Source: Betaproteobacteria bacterium (GTDB taxonomy: Bacteria > Pseudomonadota > Gammaproteobacteria > Burkholderiales > Casimicrobiaceae). From it: 64,000 bases of DNA. The stretch spans positions 1-64,000 of the forward strand of contig JAAFIS010000010.1 of assembly GCA_013298695.1 (NCBI GenBank). Reading direction: 5' to 3'. The notes under the pieces are model-generated. The model was given only the letters and a program-made list of their open reading frames with translations. It was not told the DNA's origin and searched no databases. The translations under genes were made by a program, and so were the position numbers. This document shows positions 43,016 through 52,861 of this stretch, in pieces (the first letter of the stretch is position 1; the number at the start of each line of letters is the position of its first letter).

Positions 43016-45766
43016 ATGGCTCAGCACCGTCTATCAAAGCTTTTTGCACCGCAGTCGATAGCCATCGTCGGAGCATCGGAGCGCGAAGGAAGCATTGGTC
43101 GCGCGTTGTGGGAGCGCGTTCACGCGCACTATCCGGATTCGACGCAGCGCTACGGCGGACGGGTCTACGCGGTTAATCCAAAGCACGCTACTGTGTTTGG
43201 CTCGCCTTCTAGCGCGTCTGTGAAAGCGTTGCCTGAACGCGTCGACCTAGCGCTAATTTGTGCGCCCGCGCGCGCATGTCCAGATATCGTTCGAGAGTGC
43301 GGTGAAGCCGGTTGCGGGTACGCGCTGATTCTTTCGCATGGGTTCTCCGGTAATCCTGAAGCAGAAAAGCTAGCCGCAGAACTGATTACGGCTGCGCGCG
43401 CGTCACGCGTGCGCATCGTGGGCCCCAACGCACGCGGCATGTTGCGTCCACGCTTATCGCTGGATGCGTCCACAATGACCGGAGTTGAGCAACTGCCGCT
43501 CGATGGAACGCTCGGCGTACTCTCGCAATCCGGCGCTTGGCTCTCGGTTTTGCGTGATTTTTCGACCGGTTCTGCGATTGGTTTCTCGAGCGTTTTGGCG
43601 CTCGGAGATGCGCTTGATTTGGACTTCGGTGAGTTGCTCGAATTTTTTGCGTTTGACAGCGTCACCACCGACATGCTCCTCTATGTAGAAACGGTGCGCA
43701 ACGCGCCTGCCTTCATGTCAGGTGTGCGCCAGCTCTCGCGAGCAAAGCCCGTTGTTGTGTTGAAGAGCGATCGGTTTTCTGAATCAAACTCAAGCGACTC
43801 GACGCATGCGAGTAAATTAATCCGTTCCGATCGCGTTTTTGATGCGGCAATCGCGCGCGCGGGTGCGGTGCGGGTGGAAACATCGATGCAAATGGTGTCA
43901 ACCGCGCGCCTGCTTTCCGGGCACCGTGCGCGCGCGCTAAACCGGCTCGCGATAATCACCAATGGAAAAGGCCCCGCTCGCGTTGCTCTTGACGCTGCGC
44001 TCTCTAAATCGTTGAGCATCGCGCGCTTTTCAGACACTCGTCGTGCGGTTCTTGCGCGATTTTTGCCGAAATATTTATCACCCGACAATCCGCTCGATCT
44101 TGCCGGCGACGCCGACGCGATCCGTTATCGACACGCCATCGAAGCGCTCTACGACGACCCAGAAATCGACGTTGTTGTCGTTCTTTTTTCACCGCAGTCG
44201 ATGTTGTCAGCCGATGCGCTGGTCGATGTGTTGCTCGAAGTCACTCAGCTTCATCCCAACCACGCAGCAAAAACCATGCTTGTTGTTTTGGGCGGTGGAG
44301 CCAGCGTGTATCGTGCAAGACAGCGACTCGATGCCGCAAAAATTCCACAGTTTTTGAGTCCAGAAAACGCGATCGACGCAATCGCTTTCCTCGATATGTT
44401 TGTGCGTAACCAAGCACTGTTGCGGCAGGTGCCAGCGCAAAGCGTTGACGGCTTCGTGCCGCAACTTGAAATTGCAAGAAGCGTTTTTGCAAGCGTTTGG
44501 GCGGCAGGTCGCACCCAGCTTCTCGCGCACGAAGCGCACACCTTGTTAGCGGCGTTTGGCATCGCGATGGCGGATACACGGCTCGTGCGCACGCCGAAAG
44601 AAGCGGTGGACGCAGCGGATGTGATGGGTTATCCGGTGGTGCTCAAAGTTGCCTCCACCGAGATTGCTAGCAAAACCGCAGTGGGTGGCGTACGACTTGA
44701 TTTGCGAGATGCAAAAGCGGTTCGCGCAGCCACTAAATCAATTTTTCAGGAGGTAGAAGCGAAGGCAGGCGGTGCGAAAGTGCTTGGCGTATATGTCCAA
44801 CGCTACTTTGATCAACGCGGCCAACGAGAGCTCTATGTGGGCATGGCCACCGACCCAACGTTCGGTGCAACGCTTGCGTTCGGAAGTGGTGGTTTGAGCG
44901 TTGAACAGGTCGATGACGTTGCGTTCGAACTGCCTCCGATTAACGACGTATTGATCAACAATCTCATTCTGCGAACGCGAGTCTCGCGAACGCTCGATGC
45001 TTATAGCAACGTTCCCGGGATAAATCGTGCTGCGCTGACACAACTGCTGCTTCGCTTTTCGACGCTTGTATGTGCGTGCCCAGAAATTGTGTCGTGTGAT
45101 TTAAATCCAGTACTCGCAGACCAAACAAATGTCGCGGCAGTGGATGCCCGCATTGTGCTTCGAGCTCGAGACGCTGCCGCCTCGCTCCGAGAACAGGGCA
45201 GATATGCGCACCTTGCTGTTTATCCCTATCCGCGCGAACTCGAAGAGCGGGTAACGTTGAAAGACAATTCATCGCTCTTGATTCGACCGATCCAGCCGGA
45301 GGACGCTGATAGAGAGCGCGCGTTTGTGGCGCGCCTGTCGCCGGAGACGCTTTACTTGCGCTTCATGATGCCAATCAGGGAACTCGCGCCGTCGATGATT
45401 GAGCGTTTCACGCAAATCGACTACGGTCGCGAACTCGCGTTGGTTGGCGTCGTGTCGCGGACCAACGATCACGGTGAATCGTCAGATGAGATTGTTGGCG
45501 TTGCGCGAATCACTCCCACCACTGAGCCAAGTCGCTGCGAATTTGCGATCGTCGTTGAAGAATCGATGCAGGGCACAGGACTCGCGCGCGCGTTGATGCA
45601 ACGCTTGATTGAAGCCGCACGCACGTTGCGCTACACGCAGATAGAGGGCGTTGTGTTGCGTGAAAATCCGCGCATGCTCAAGTTCTGCGAGGCGATGGGA
45701 TTCAAAATTTTGCCCAACCCCGATGATTCCAATGAACGAATCGCGACACGTCGGCTAAGCGATTAG
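43016..45766 (+). CDS. Acyl-CoA synthetase (NDP-forming)-like protein with GNAT domain, Pat/PatZ type
   Basis: 916 residues: CoA-binding domain (about 1-130, IAIVGASEREGSIGRALWE), flavodoxin-like ligase domain (150-290, LGVLSQSGAWLSVL), second ligase domain, ATP-grasp (about 500-710, GYPVVLKVASTEIASKT) and C-terminal GNAT acetyltransferase (about 745-916, IRPIQPEDADRERAFV). This is the layout of bacterial protein lysine acetyltransferases that shut down acetyl-CoA synthetase. The His equivalent to the synthetase phospho-His appears kept (STHASKLIRSD against SHTGALAGSD), so residual ligase activity cannot be ruled out. It lies 9 bp after dgoK. Confidence 0.85.
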   Translation: MAQHRLSKLFAPQSIAIVGASEREGSIGRALWERVHAHYPDSTQRYGGRVYAVNPKHATVFGSPSSASVKALPERVDLALICAPARACPDIVRECGEAGCGYALILSHGFSGNPEAEKLAAELITAARASRVRIVGPNARGMLRPRLSLDASTMTGVEQLPLDGTLGVLSQSGAWLSVLRDFSTGSAIGFSSVLALGDALDLDFGELLEFFAFDSVTTDMLLYVETVRNAPAFMSGVRQLSRAKPVVVLKSDRFSESNSSDSTHASKLIRSDRVFDAAIARAGAVRVETSMQMVSTARLLSGHRARALNRLAIITNGKGPARVALDAALSKSLSIARFSDTRRAVLARFLPKYLSPDNPLDLAGDADAIRYRHAIEALYDDPEIDVVVVLFSPQSMLSADALVDVLLEVTQLHPNHAAKTMLVVLGGGASVYRARQRLDAAKIPQFLSPENAIDAIAFLDMFVRNQALLRQVPAQSVDGFVPQLEIARSVFASVWAAGRTQLLAHEAHTLLAAFGIAMADTRLVRTPKEAVDAADVMGYPVVLKVASTEIASKTAVGGVRLDLRDAKAVRAATKSIFQEVEAKAGGAKVLGVYVQRYFDQRGQRELYVGMATDPTFGATLAFGSGGLSVEQVDDVAFELPPINDVLINNLILRTRVSRTLDAYSNVPGINRAALTQLLLRFSTLVCACPEIVSCDLNPVLADQTNVAAVDARIVLRARDAAASLREQGRYAHLAVYPYPRELEERVTLKDNSSLLIRPIQPEDADRERAFVARLSPETLYLRFMMPIRELAPSMIERFTQIDYGRELALVGVVSRTNDHGESSDEIVGVARITPTTEPSRCEFAIVVEESMQGTGLARALMQRLIEAARTLRYTQIEGVVLRENPRMLKFCEAMGFKILPNPDDSNERIATRRLSD

Positions 45767-45845
45767 CGTTCAGCCGAGCGGGCCAATTGTGCTGCTCGCG
45801 TACAATCCGCGACCCGCCGCAAACGGCTGTTCTTAACTTTTATTC

Positions 45846-47207
45846 ATGCCGCCTGCGCACCCAACGCATCTCAGCGAATCTACCGACAAACCTTTCGCGC
45901 TCGGCCTCGATTTCGGCACCACCAATACCGTACTCGCCGCCGCTGACGAGATGGGTCGCGCGCGGGTCATCCCGTTTACGCTTCGCACCGAACGTGACGA
46001 AGAGCACCACACCACTTTTCGCTCTGCGCTCTGTTTTTGGGAAGAAGAGGTTGAGCGCGGCCTCGATCTAAAGTTTGACGCGGGACCTTGGGCGATTGAG
46101 CGTTTTATTGACGATCCGTTCGGTTGTCGATTCTTGCAATCTTTCAAGACCTTTGCTGCGAGTAAGTCGTTCACTGAGACCTACATCCACGGTCGAAAAT
46201 ACTCGTTTGAGAATTTGCTCACCGCGTTTATTGACCGGATGCGATCACACGCCGATGGATTGCCGAGTGCGATACCGCGAACATTGGTTGTCGGCAGACC
46301 CGTCGCCTTTGCAGGAGTTCAAGCTGACGAACAACTCGCGCTGTCGCGGTATCAAAAGGCGTTCGCCGAAATCGGTTTCGAAAACGTTGTCTACGTCTAC
46401 GAACCGGTCGCAGCGGCGTATTTTTTCGCGCAACGTCTCACCGAAGCAGCCACCGTTTTGGTGGCTGACTTTGGTGGCGGCACTAGCGACTTCTCAGTGA
46501 TTCGATTTGATCCTACTGGCGGGAGCTTAACCTCCGAAGCGCTGTCGCATTCGGGCGTTGCGGTCGCGGGCGACAGCTTCGACTACCGAATTCTGCAGCA
46601 CGCGGTGCTGCCGCAGCTCGGCTATCGCGCAGCGTATCGGAGCATCAACAAGACGCTTGAGATGCCCGCGCACTATCACCATCGCTTTGCGCAATGGAGC
46701 CAATTAGCGTTGATGAAATCGCCGGTCGTGTTGCGTGAGCTTCGCGAGTTTCAGCGCTACGCAGTTGCGCCTGATGGATTGCAAGCGTTTATTGCGATCA
46801 TCGAAAACGATTTGGGTTATCCGCTGTACAAAGCGGTATCAAACGCGAAAACCGCGTTGTCGACCGCAACCGAAACGACGTTCACATTCCAGGCGAACAC
46901 GCTCGCCGAAACCCTCTCGCTATCGGCACGCATTACGCGCAGCGAATTTGAGTCGTGGATTGCTCCAGAACTCGCGATGATTGAGTCAGCCGTAAATGAA
47001 GCGCTCGCAAAAGCGAAACTCAGCGCAGATCAAATTGATCGCGTGTTTCTCACTGGCGGCAGCTCGTACGTTCCGGCCGTGCGCGAAGTGTTTGAACGAC
47101 GCTTTGATGCAGGGAAGATCGAAACCGGAGACCAGCTCGAGTCGATCGCGTACGGTCTTGCGCTCATCGCTCGAAGCGATCAACCCGAACGCTGGAGTGC
47201 GCGATAG
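45846..47207 (+). CDS. Hsp70-like ATPase, YegD type
   Basis: 453 residues of the actin/Hsp70 ATPase fold: GLDFGTTNTVLAAA (phosphate 1), VADFGGGTSDFSVI (phosphate 2) and FLTGGSSYVPAVREVF (adenosine). The substrate-binding half of DnaK is missing, as in the YegD group, whose targets are not well known. It is 79 bp after the Pat-type gene and convergent with tgpA, the stops only 18 bp apart. Confidence 0.88.
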   Translation: MPPAHPTHLSESTDKPFALGLDFGTTNTVLAAADEMGRARVIPFTLRTERDEEHHTTFRSALCFWEEEVERGLDLKFDAGPWAIERFIDDPFGCRFLQSFKTFAASKSFTETYIHGRKYSFENLLTAFIDRMRSHADGLPSAIPRTLVVGRPVAFAGVQADEQLALSRYQKAFAEIGFENVVYVYEPVAAAYFFAQRLTEAATVLVADFGGGTSDFSVIRFDPTGGSLTSEALSHSGVAVAGDSFDYRILQHAVLPQLGYRAAYRSINKTLEMPAHYHHRFAQWSQLALMKSPVVLRELREFQRYAVAPDGLQAFIAIIENDLGYPLYKAVSNAKTALSTATETTFTFQANTLAETLSLSARITRSEFESWIAPELAMIESAVNEALAKAKLSADQIDRVFLTGGSSYVPAVREVFERRFDAGKIETGDQLESIAYGLALIARSDQPERWSAR

Positions 47208-47225
47208 CTCACACCGCTGATAGGT

Positions 47226-49397
47226 TTAAGCGCGCACGGGGTTAGCTTCAGCAACAACTTGCGCGGAGCGCTTCAACGCGGCAACGGAGGGCAACTGTTT
47301 CGCGATGAGCTTAAGTGCCGCAACTCGTTCCCGGTTTAACGAAGTGGTTTGCTTTGCAAAACGATTGCCTTCGTAGACTGTGGCGAACTCCAGAAACAGT
47401 GCGGCGCTATCGGGCCAGCGTTGCGCCGCTTTGTCCATCGCTGCACGCACTGTGTCGTGTGGCGCAATGCTCAGGCCTGCACGCTGCAGGCGTTTGCGCA
47501 GAACGTGCCAGAGCTGAACGTTCGCATCAAGCGCTCGCTCGCTGCGTCGACGCGCAAGCCACCAAGCCAGCGCGACAATCCCACCGCTCACGCTTACCGC
47601 GATCAGCATCCATCCGATGGCGGCCATTGGATTCATGTTGCCAAGGCCTAGGTCTCGCATCAATTCGCGCTGCCGATCACGATCAAATCCGATCACCCAT
47701 TTGGTGTAAGAAAACGTCATGTTTTCCCAGAGCGCTGTGAGTTGCTCGGTTTGAAACCATCGTTTTGAATTAAGAAGCAGCGCCTCGGTTTCAGGCAGCG
47801 CAGCCGATAGGCCAAGTTCGACTCGATTGGGCGCTACGGCCGCTGTCGGATCAACCCGTGTCCAGTTTCCATTGAGCAATACCTCGACCCACGCGTGAGC
47901 GTCGCTTTGGCGAACGATCATGTATCCAGAGGGTTGCATTTCGCCGCCTTGATAACCGGTTACAACGCGCGCTGGAATCCCACTGGCACGCAGCAAAAAA
48001 ACCGTGGCGCCGGCGTAGTGTTCGCAAAAGCCGCGACGTCCTTCAAACAGGAATCGGTCAATCGAGGTCGCGCGCTCTTGGTTGTAGAGCGGCGGATTAA
48101 GCGTGTAGAAAAACTGTTCGCGATTGAAGAAATCCAGCACTGCGCGCACGCGAGTGCTCGGATCGGGAAACTGCTCGCGCAGTGTCGCTGCAAACGCGCG
48201 CGCTCTAGGCTGAAACGAAGGCGGACCTGTGCCGAGTTCTGAATTCAGGCTTTTGCCGTCTAACGCCGAAAAACTTGGGCGCGGGATCGACTGCACACGA
48301 TAAGCGGTAGCGCCGTTGGGCGCACGTCTGACCCCAATTTGCTGGGCGTCACTCAAAAAAGCCGTACTCTCAATTGCCGGGCCGCTGGGGAACGCGATTG
48401 GAAGCTCAAGCACCGGCAACCAGCGTGAATCTAGCCGCTCCAGCGTAACCGTATAAGTTATTGCATCGCGCTCAACTTGCTCCGGAGTGATCGCGGTGAA
48501 ATCACCTCGAATCCCCAAATCTCCGCTGCTCCAGCGCAAACCATCGAAGCTGCGCAACACCGGCCCGCGCCAATACAAATCGGCGCGGGCGGGGCGTCGC
48601 GTGCCTTCGAATTCGACGCGGAACGCAGTCTCGCGCGATTGGATGAGTTGCGCAATTTCGCCGGGTTGCATCTCTTCCGACAATCCGGTTCGCGCGGTTG
48701 AGGTGTCGCGCATTCCCCAAAGCGGCGCAGCAGCGCGCGGGAACAGCACAAAGAGCATTGCTGCCAACGGAATGCCCATCAACGTGTGGATCAGCGCGGT
48801 TTTTGTATGGGCGAACAGCGATGGCGCGTCGGGCTCTTTTGCAGGGGCGTCGAATAGCCGCAATGCAGTGATGTAGGACACGATGATGACTGGAAGGGTA
48901 AGCGCCGCGCCGAGCCCGAGATTCTCGAAGAAACTTGCGACATAAAGCACCAAACCCAATCCCCAGACCCACATGTAGTCGCGCGGCGTCCGCGCTTCGA
49001 TGAGTTTGAGTGGACCGAAAATAAACAGCAACGCAATGCCCGAGTCACGGCCAATTAGTTTTCCATACGAAACGAATACAACGAAGCCGGCTGCGAGCGT
49101 GAGCAGCAACAACAATGCGCGCCAAACAAATCGACGCGGCGTTTCGCGGATTGCGAGCGCTGCCAAGCTTGCTGCGAACCCGACCACCATCACCGTCGTG
49201 TTCATTGCCGTGACGTTGGCAAGCTGCGAGAGCACCATTGCGAACCACAGAAAACGGCGTGCCCGAATATCAGGATTGCGATCAATGAGCGCGTCATGTG
49301 CGCCGTAAGAAAAGCGCGGTTTGGCTTCAAAACCGAAGAATACGGCCACTTGATCTCGAAAGCGGATGCGCTTAACGGCGAACACCGCGAACCTCAC
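47226..49397 (-). CDS. tgpA: TgpA-like membrane transglutaminase/protease
   Basis: 723-residue membrane protein: an N-terminal block of about six helices (40-200), a long periplasmic region with a transglutaminase core, a further helix near 600 and a cytoplasmic tail. The triad is present: Cys in GFCEHYAGATVFLLRASG, His in SDAHAWVE and Asp in RVDPTAAV. TgpA is essential in Pseudomonas aeruginosa. It is last in the moxR-DUF58-tgpA operon and overlaps the DUF58 end by 26 bp, with a GTG start at 49395-49397. Confidence 0.88.
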   Translation of the reverse strand: MRFAVFAVKRIRFRDQVAVFFGFEAKPRFSYGAHDALIDRNPDIRARRFLWFAMVLSQLANVTAMNTTVMVVGFAASLAALAIRETPRRFVWRALLLLLTLAAGFVVFVSYGKLIGRDSGIALLFIFGPLKLIEARTPRDYMWVWGLGLVLYVASFFENLGLGAALTLPVIIVSYITALRLFDAPAKEPDAPSLFAHTKTALIHTLMGIPLAAMLFVLFPRAAAPLWGMRDTSTARTGLSEEMQPGEIAQLIQSRETAFRVEFEGTRRPARADLYWRGPVLRSFDGLRWSSGDLGIRGDFTAITPEQVERDAITYTVTLERLDSRWLPVLELPIAFPSGPAIESTAFLSDAQQIGVRRAPNGATAYRVQSIPRPSFSALDGKSLNSELGTGPPSFQPRARAFAATLREQFPDPSTRVRAVLDFFNREQFFYTLNPPLYNQERATSIDRFLFEGRRGFCEHYAGATVFLLRASGIPARVVTGYQGGEMQPSGYMIVRQSDAHAWVEVLLNGNWTRVDPTAAVAPNRVELGLSAALPETEALLLNSKRWFQTEQLTALWENMTFSYTKWVIGFDRDRQRELMRDLGLGNMNPMAAIGWMLIAVSVSGGIVALAWWLARRRSERALDANVQLWHVLRKRLQRAGLSIAPHDTVRAAMDKAAQRWPDSAALFLEFATVYEGNRFAKQTTSLNRERVAALKLIAKQLPSVAALKRSAQVVAEANPVRA

Positions 49398-50421
49398 CCA
49401 CAGGCGTTGGGAATGCGGCGAGCGACATCAGCGCCTCGTCGTGATGCGGCGCGCTATCGGCGAGTGGTAACTGCGCATTGGGAAGAGTGAGCGAAAACGC
49501 CACACCTTCGTTTCGCGCCCGATCAATCCACGCTGCCATTCGCGCGAGCCGCGCTTCGGTGTCGCTCAACTGCGTTGCATCCCAGCGCAGATCAACTTCG
49601 CCGCGCTGGCCGATTTCGCCGGTTCGCGTGTACCACTCTCCGGATTTCGCGACATGTTTCCAGGCAACGCGCTTCAACGAATCGCCGGGAACGTATTCGC
49701 GCAAACTATCGGGATCGTGGGCAACGTCTTGCTTAGCGGTTGTTTTTGCATCTTCGCCCACTGCGTGCGGCAATTCGGGATACGGCATTTCGGGCTTCGG
49801 CTCAACCCATCCGATCCACTCAAAATTGGCGTAACTCCAGGCGCGAATCAGTCCGTACGGTGCACGAGATTCAATGAGTACGCGCCCGAGCGAAACGATG
49901 CCGCGTTTTGTGGTCGTGACGTCAATCGGATACAGGCGTATCGCGTCGGCTGCAAGACGAATGCGCGGCGCGTTAAACAACGCGGCGCGCTGCGCTCGCC
50001 CGGTCAATGCAAGCCGCGTAATCGAGATGCCCTCGCGCGCTCTTTCAGGGGACGCGACGCTGATCGCAAACTGCAGCGTTTCACCCGCGATGACGCGCGG
50101 TGACTTGCCAACGCGAATGACCGCGCCGCGCAAATTTCTGTAGGTTGCGTGAAGGGCGACTTGCAGGAGTCCGCCGAGCAAAAACGAGACGACGTACGCC
50201 AGCGAAAGTTGGTAGTTAACTCCGACCAGTAGCAACACGATCGCAATCACGATCACCGACCAACCGCGCGCACTTGGCAACACGTAGATTCGTCGCTGCA
50301 CGAGTTCAAGCGAGTCGCCTTCGTTTACCGAATGACCAAAGGCTTGCTTCCACCATAACCGCATTCGGTGAAACGCCGATTGAATTGGGCTATCGTGCGA
50401 TAAAACTGCTGCATCGCTCAT
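49372..50421 (-). CDS. DUF58 domain protein
   Basis: 349 residues: two adjacent membrane helices (about 50-95) and a C-terminal DUF58/von-Willebrand-A-like domain with the typical DSLREYVPGDSLKRVAWKHVA motif. It is a usual partner of MoxR AAA ATPases, thought to help mature envelope or secreted complexes; its exact role is unknown. It is encoded 11 bp after moxR and upstream of tgpA on the same transcript. Confidence 0.88.
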   Translation of the reverse strand: MSDAAVLSHDSPIQSAFHRMRLWWKQAFGHSVNEGDSLELVQRRIYVLPSARGWSVIVIAIVLLLVGVNYQLSLAYVVSFLLGGLLQVALHATYRNLRGAVIRVGKSPRVIAGETLQFAISVASPERAREGISITRLALTGRAQRAALFNAPRIRLAADAIRLYPIDVTTTKRGIVSLGRVLIESRAPYGLIRAWSYANFEWIGWVEPKPEMPYPELPHAVGEDAKTTAKQDVAHDPDSLREYVPGDSLKRVAWKHVAKSGEWYTRTGEIGQRGEVDLRWDATQLSDTEARLARMAAWIDRARNEGVAFSLTLPNAQLPLADSAPHHDEALMSLAAFPTPVGEVRGVRR

Positions 50422-50432
50422 AGTTGTTATCG

Positions 50433-51368
50433 CTATGGCGCCCCAACGCTGACGAGCGTAGCCTGTGCGAGCTGTAAACTTTTTTGCAGGCTATCATGAC
50501 TCGCGCCGAGGCGATGACTTACCACGGCAGGCCACACTGCTTGCACATCATCGGGCAGCACATGGTCGCGTCCGGTCTGCAGCGCAAACGCTCTTGCCGC
50601 GCGCAATAAGGCAAGACCGGCACGTGGCGACAGCGGTCGCGTTGCGCCGGTTCGGCTTGCCGCGAGCAGCTGTTGCACATAGGCATATACAGGCTCCGCG
50701 ATGTGGATTTTGTCGATCACGCTTTGTAGCTTTATCAGCGCTTCACCATTGACGATGGAGCGAGCGTTGATCGCACTGCCGCGCCGATCGCCGCCGCGCA
50801 GGAGCGCGAGTTCAGCCTCCGCCGTTGGGAAGCCCAATGTGAGCCGCATCATAAATCGATCCATCTGCGATTCTGGCAACGGCGATACGCCGACTTGATC
50901 CATCGGATTCTGCGTTGCAATTACAAAGAAAGGCGTTGGCAGCGCGCGGCTCACACCATCGACGCTGACCTGCCGCTCTTCCATTGCTTCAAGCAATGCG
51001 CTTTGTGTTTTTGAGGGCGCGCGATTGAGCTCATCCGCGAGCAGGACTTGCGAAAAAATAGGCCCCGGCGAGAAACGCATCGCCTGTGCCGTAGCGTCCC
51101 AAATAGACAAACCCAAGAGATCTGAGGGCAGCAAATCGTTGGTGCAGGGAACTTTCGCATAGTTCAACCCAAACGTTTTCGCTAGCGCGACGGCGAGCGT
51201 GGATTTTCCCAAGCCCGGAGCATCTTCGATCAGCAAATGGCCTTGCGCGAGCAAGCAGGTCATGGCAAGCCGCGTAACGTCGGATTTGCCCAGTACAATC
51301 GAATTGAGTTGTTGATGGATGTCGCCCAACAGCTGTGTGGCGGCAGAAAGAGGCGGAGATGCAGTCAC
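50433..51368 (-). CDS. MoxR-family AAA+ ATPase
   Basis: Chaperone-like ATPase of 311 residues. Walker A is in EDAPGLGKSTLA, Walker B in VLLADELNRA, sensor 1 in FVIATQNPMDQ, and the C-terminal lid includes PLSPRAGLALLRAARAFAL. The GTG at 51366-51368 gives the normal N-terminus. The frame is open to 51479, but that stretch is Arg- and Ser-rich and lies antisense to the neighbouring gene. With this start it overlaps the 5' end of the divergent Rieske gene by 10 bp. Confidence 0.88.
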   Translation of the reverse strand: MTASPPLSAATQLLGDIHQQLNSIVLGKSDVTRLAMTCLLAQGHLLIEDAPGLGKSTLAVALAKTFGLNYAKVPCTNDLLPSDLLGLSIWDATAQAMRFSPGPIFSQVLLADELNRAPSKTQSALLEAMEERQVSVDGVSRALPTPFFVIATQNPMDQVGVSPLPESQMDRFMMRLTLGFPTAEAELALLRGGDRRGSAINARSIVNGEALIKLQSVIDKIHIAEPVYAYVQQLLAASRTGATRPLSPRAGLALLRAARAFALQTGRDHVLPDDVQAVWPAVVSHRLGASHDSLQKSLQLAQATLVSVGAP

Positions 51369-52081
51369 AAAACGCTTTCGAGAACTTATGCAGCGCGGCT
51401 GGAGACACTTCGCCGGCTGCGAACGAGCGGCGAGAATTTTTGCTCGCATGCTCGTCGACGCTTCTGGCGTCGGTGGCATTGTCGCCGTTGGTCGCCAGTG
51501 CCGCCTCGCAAGCGCGCCAAATAAAACGCTACTCGAATGCGATCTTATCCGACTCGCTCGGCGATCCGTTGAGGGCTTCTACTTTAAAGCCGCTCACCAA
51601 CTACATTTTTCATTATCCGTTTGCCTCGACGCCGTGTTTGTTGATTGATATGAACCGCGATGTCGGCGGCGTCGGAAAACGCAAGTCAATCGTCGCCTTT
51701 TCAGCAATCTGTTCGCACAAACTCGCCTATCCCGCGAAAGAGGTGAGTTTCATTCGATTCCAAGCGGCAGCGTCGGCAAAAAGTCAGGCCGAACAAATTC
51801 ATTGTTGCGCCGATCATTCTGTGTACGACCCGTCGGCAGGAGCCAAAGTCATTGCGGGGCCAGCCACTGCTCCGCTTGCAGCGATCGCGCTTGAATACGA
51901 CGCCAAATCGGATGCACTTCGCGCGCTCGGCACCGCTGGCGCCGAGCAATTCGACCCGTTCTTTGCGAAGTATGAATTCAAACTGTCGATGGAATACGGT
52001 GCGCGCGCGAAAGATCGCGTGCAACAACGCGCGGCCGTGCAGGAGCTCACTCAGTTTTGCCGCAACGTCGCACAGTGTTGA
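51359..52081 (+). CDS. Rieske [2Fe-2S] protein with Tat signal
   Basis: 240 residues. The N-terminus has a twin-arginine signal (ERREFLLACSSTLLASVAL) for folded export. Cluster ligands are the Cys-x-His of ICSHKLAYP and the Cys-x-x-His of CCADHSVYDP, spaced about 40 residues apart as in Rieske proteins. It may be a periplasmic electron-transfer subunit, but no cytochrome b or oxidase partner gene is adjacent. The ATG at 51359 has AGGCGGAG in front. aat follows after 45 bp. Confidence 0.82.
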   Translation: MQSQNAFENLCSAAGDTSPAANERREFLLACSSTLLASVALSPLVASAASQARQIKRYSNAILSDSLGDPLRASTLKPLTNYIFHYPFASTPCLLIDMNRDVGGVGKRKSIVAFSAICSHKLAYPAKEVSFIRFQAAASAKSQAEQIHCCADHSVYDPSAGAKVIAGPATAPLAAIALEYDAKSDALRALGTAGAEQFDPFFAKYEFKLSMEYGARAKDRVQQRAAVQELTQFCRNVAQC

Positions 52082-52126
52082 ATGCAATGCGTGCGCCTTC
52101 GCTAGCGTCGCCGTAGCGCAGCCCTG

Positions 52127-52858
52127 ATGACTAGCCTCATTTGGCTCGACAAAAACGACGGTTTTCCACCGGTTACCGAGGCGCTTGACGAGCCCAACGG
52201 CTTGCTTTGCGCGGGGCTAGAGCTCAGTAGTTCGCGGGTGCTTGCGGCGTACGAGCGCGGAATTTTTCCCTGGTACAGCGAAGGTCAACCGGTACTTTGG
52301 TGGAGCCCGGATCCGCGCATGGTGTTGCGGCCTGGGGCGTTCAAATTGCGTCGAAGTTTGCTAAAGGTGTTGCGCAATTCGGATTACGAAATCCGAGTGG
52401 ATCAACACTTTGAATCGGTGATGCGTGGCTGTGCCGAGCCGCGACCTGAGCAAGACGGCACCTGGATTAGTGACGCCATCATCGACGCCTACAGCGAGCT
52501 GCATCGCGCGGGGTTTGCGCACTGCGTTGAATGCTGGATGGATGGCGAATTAGCGGGCGGCCTTTACGGCATCGCGCTCGGACGCGTTTTTTTTGGGGAA
52601 AGCATGTTTATGCGGCGAACCGACGCTTCGAAGATCGCATTCGCGCATGCCGTAGCCCAGCTCAAGCGCTGGGGTTTCGAGCTCATCGACTGCCAACAGG
52701 AAACGCAACATCTCGCAAGTTTCGGCGCTGCCCCCATTTCGCGAAAAACCTTCGTTGCCGAGCTTTCGCGATTGGTACACTCGGAAGCAAACGTTGCCCG
52801 AACCGGGCGCTGGACTTTTGACGATGATTTGCATGCAGCTTGGCAAAAATCGGAGTAA
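52127..52858 (+). CDS. aat: Leucyl/phenylalanyl-tRNA--protein transferase
   Basis: Adds Leu or Phe to N-terminal Lys/Arg of proteins, creating N-degrons for ClpS/ClpAP. The 243 residues contain GLLCAGLELSSSRVLAAYERG, FPWYSEGQPVLWWSPDPR and the late LIDCQQETQHLASFGA. The three-base gap to bpt makes this a two-gene N-end-rule operon. Confidence 0.95.
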   Translation: MTSLIWLDKNDGFPPVTEALDEPNGLLCAGLELSSSRVLAAYERGIFPWYSEGQPVLWWSPDPRMVLRPGAFKLRRSLLKVLRNSDYEIRVDQHFESVMRGCAEPRPEQDGTWISDAIIDAYSELHRAGFAHCVECWMDGELAGGLYGIALGRVFFGESMFMRRTDASKIAFAHAVAQLKRWGFELIDCQQETQHLASFGAAPISRKTFVAELSRLVHSEANVARTGRWTFDDDLHAAWQKSE

Positions 52859-52861
52859 GCG

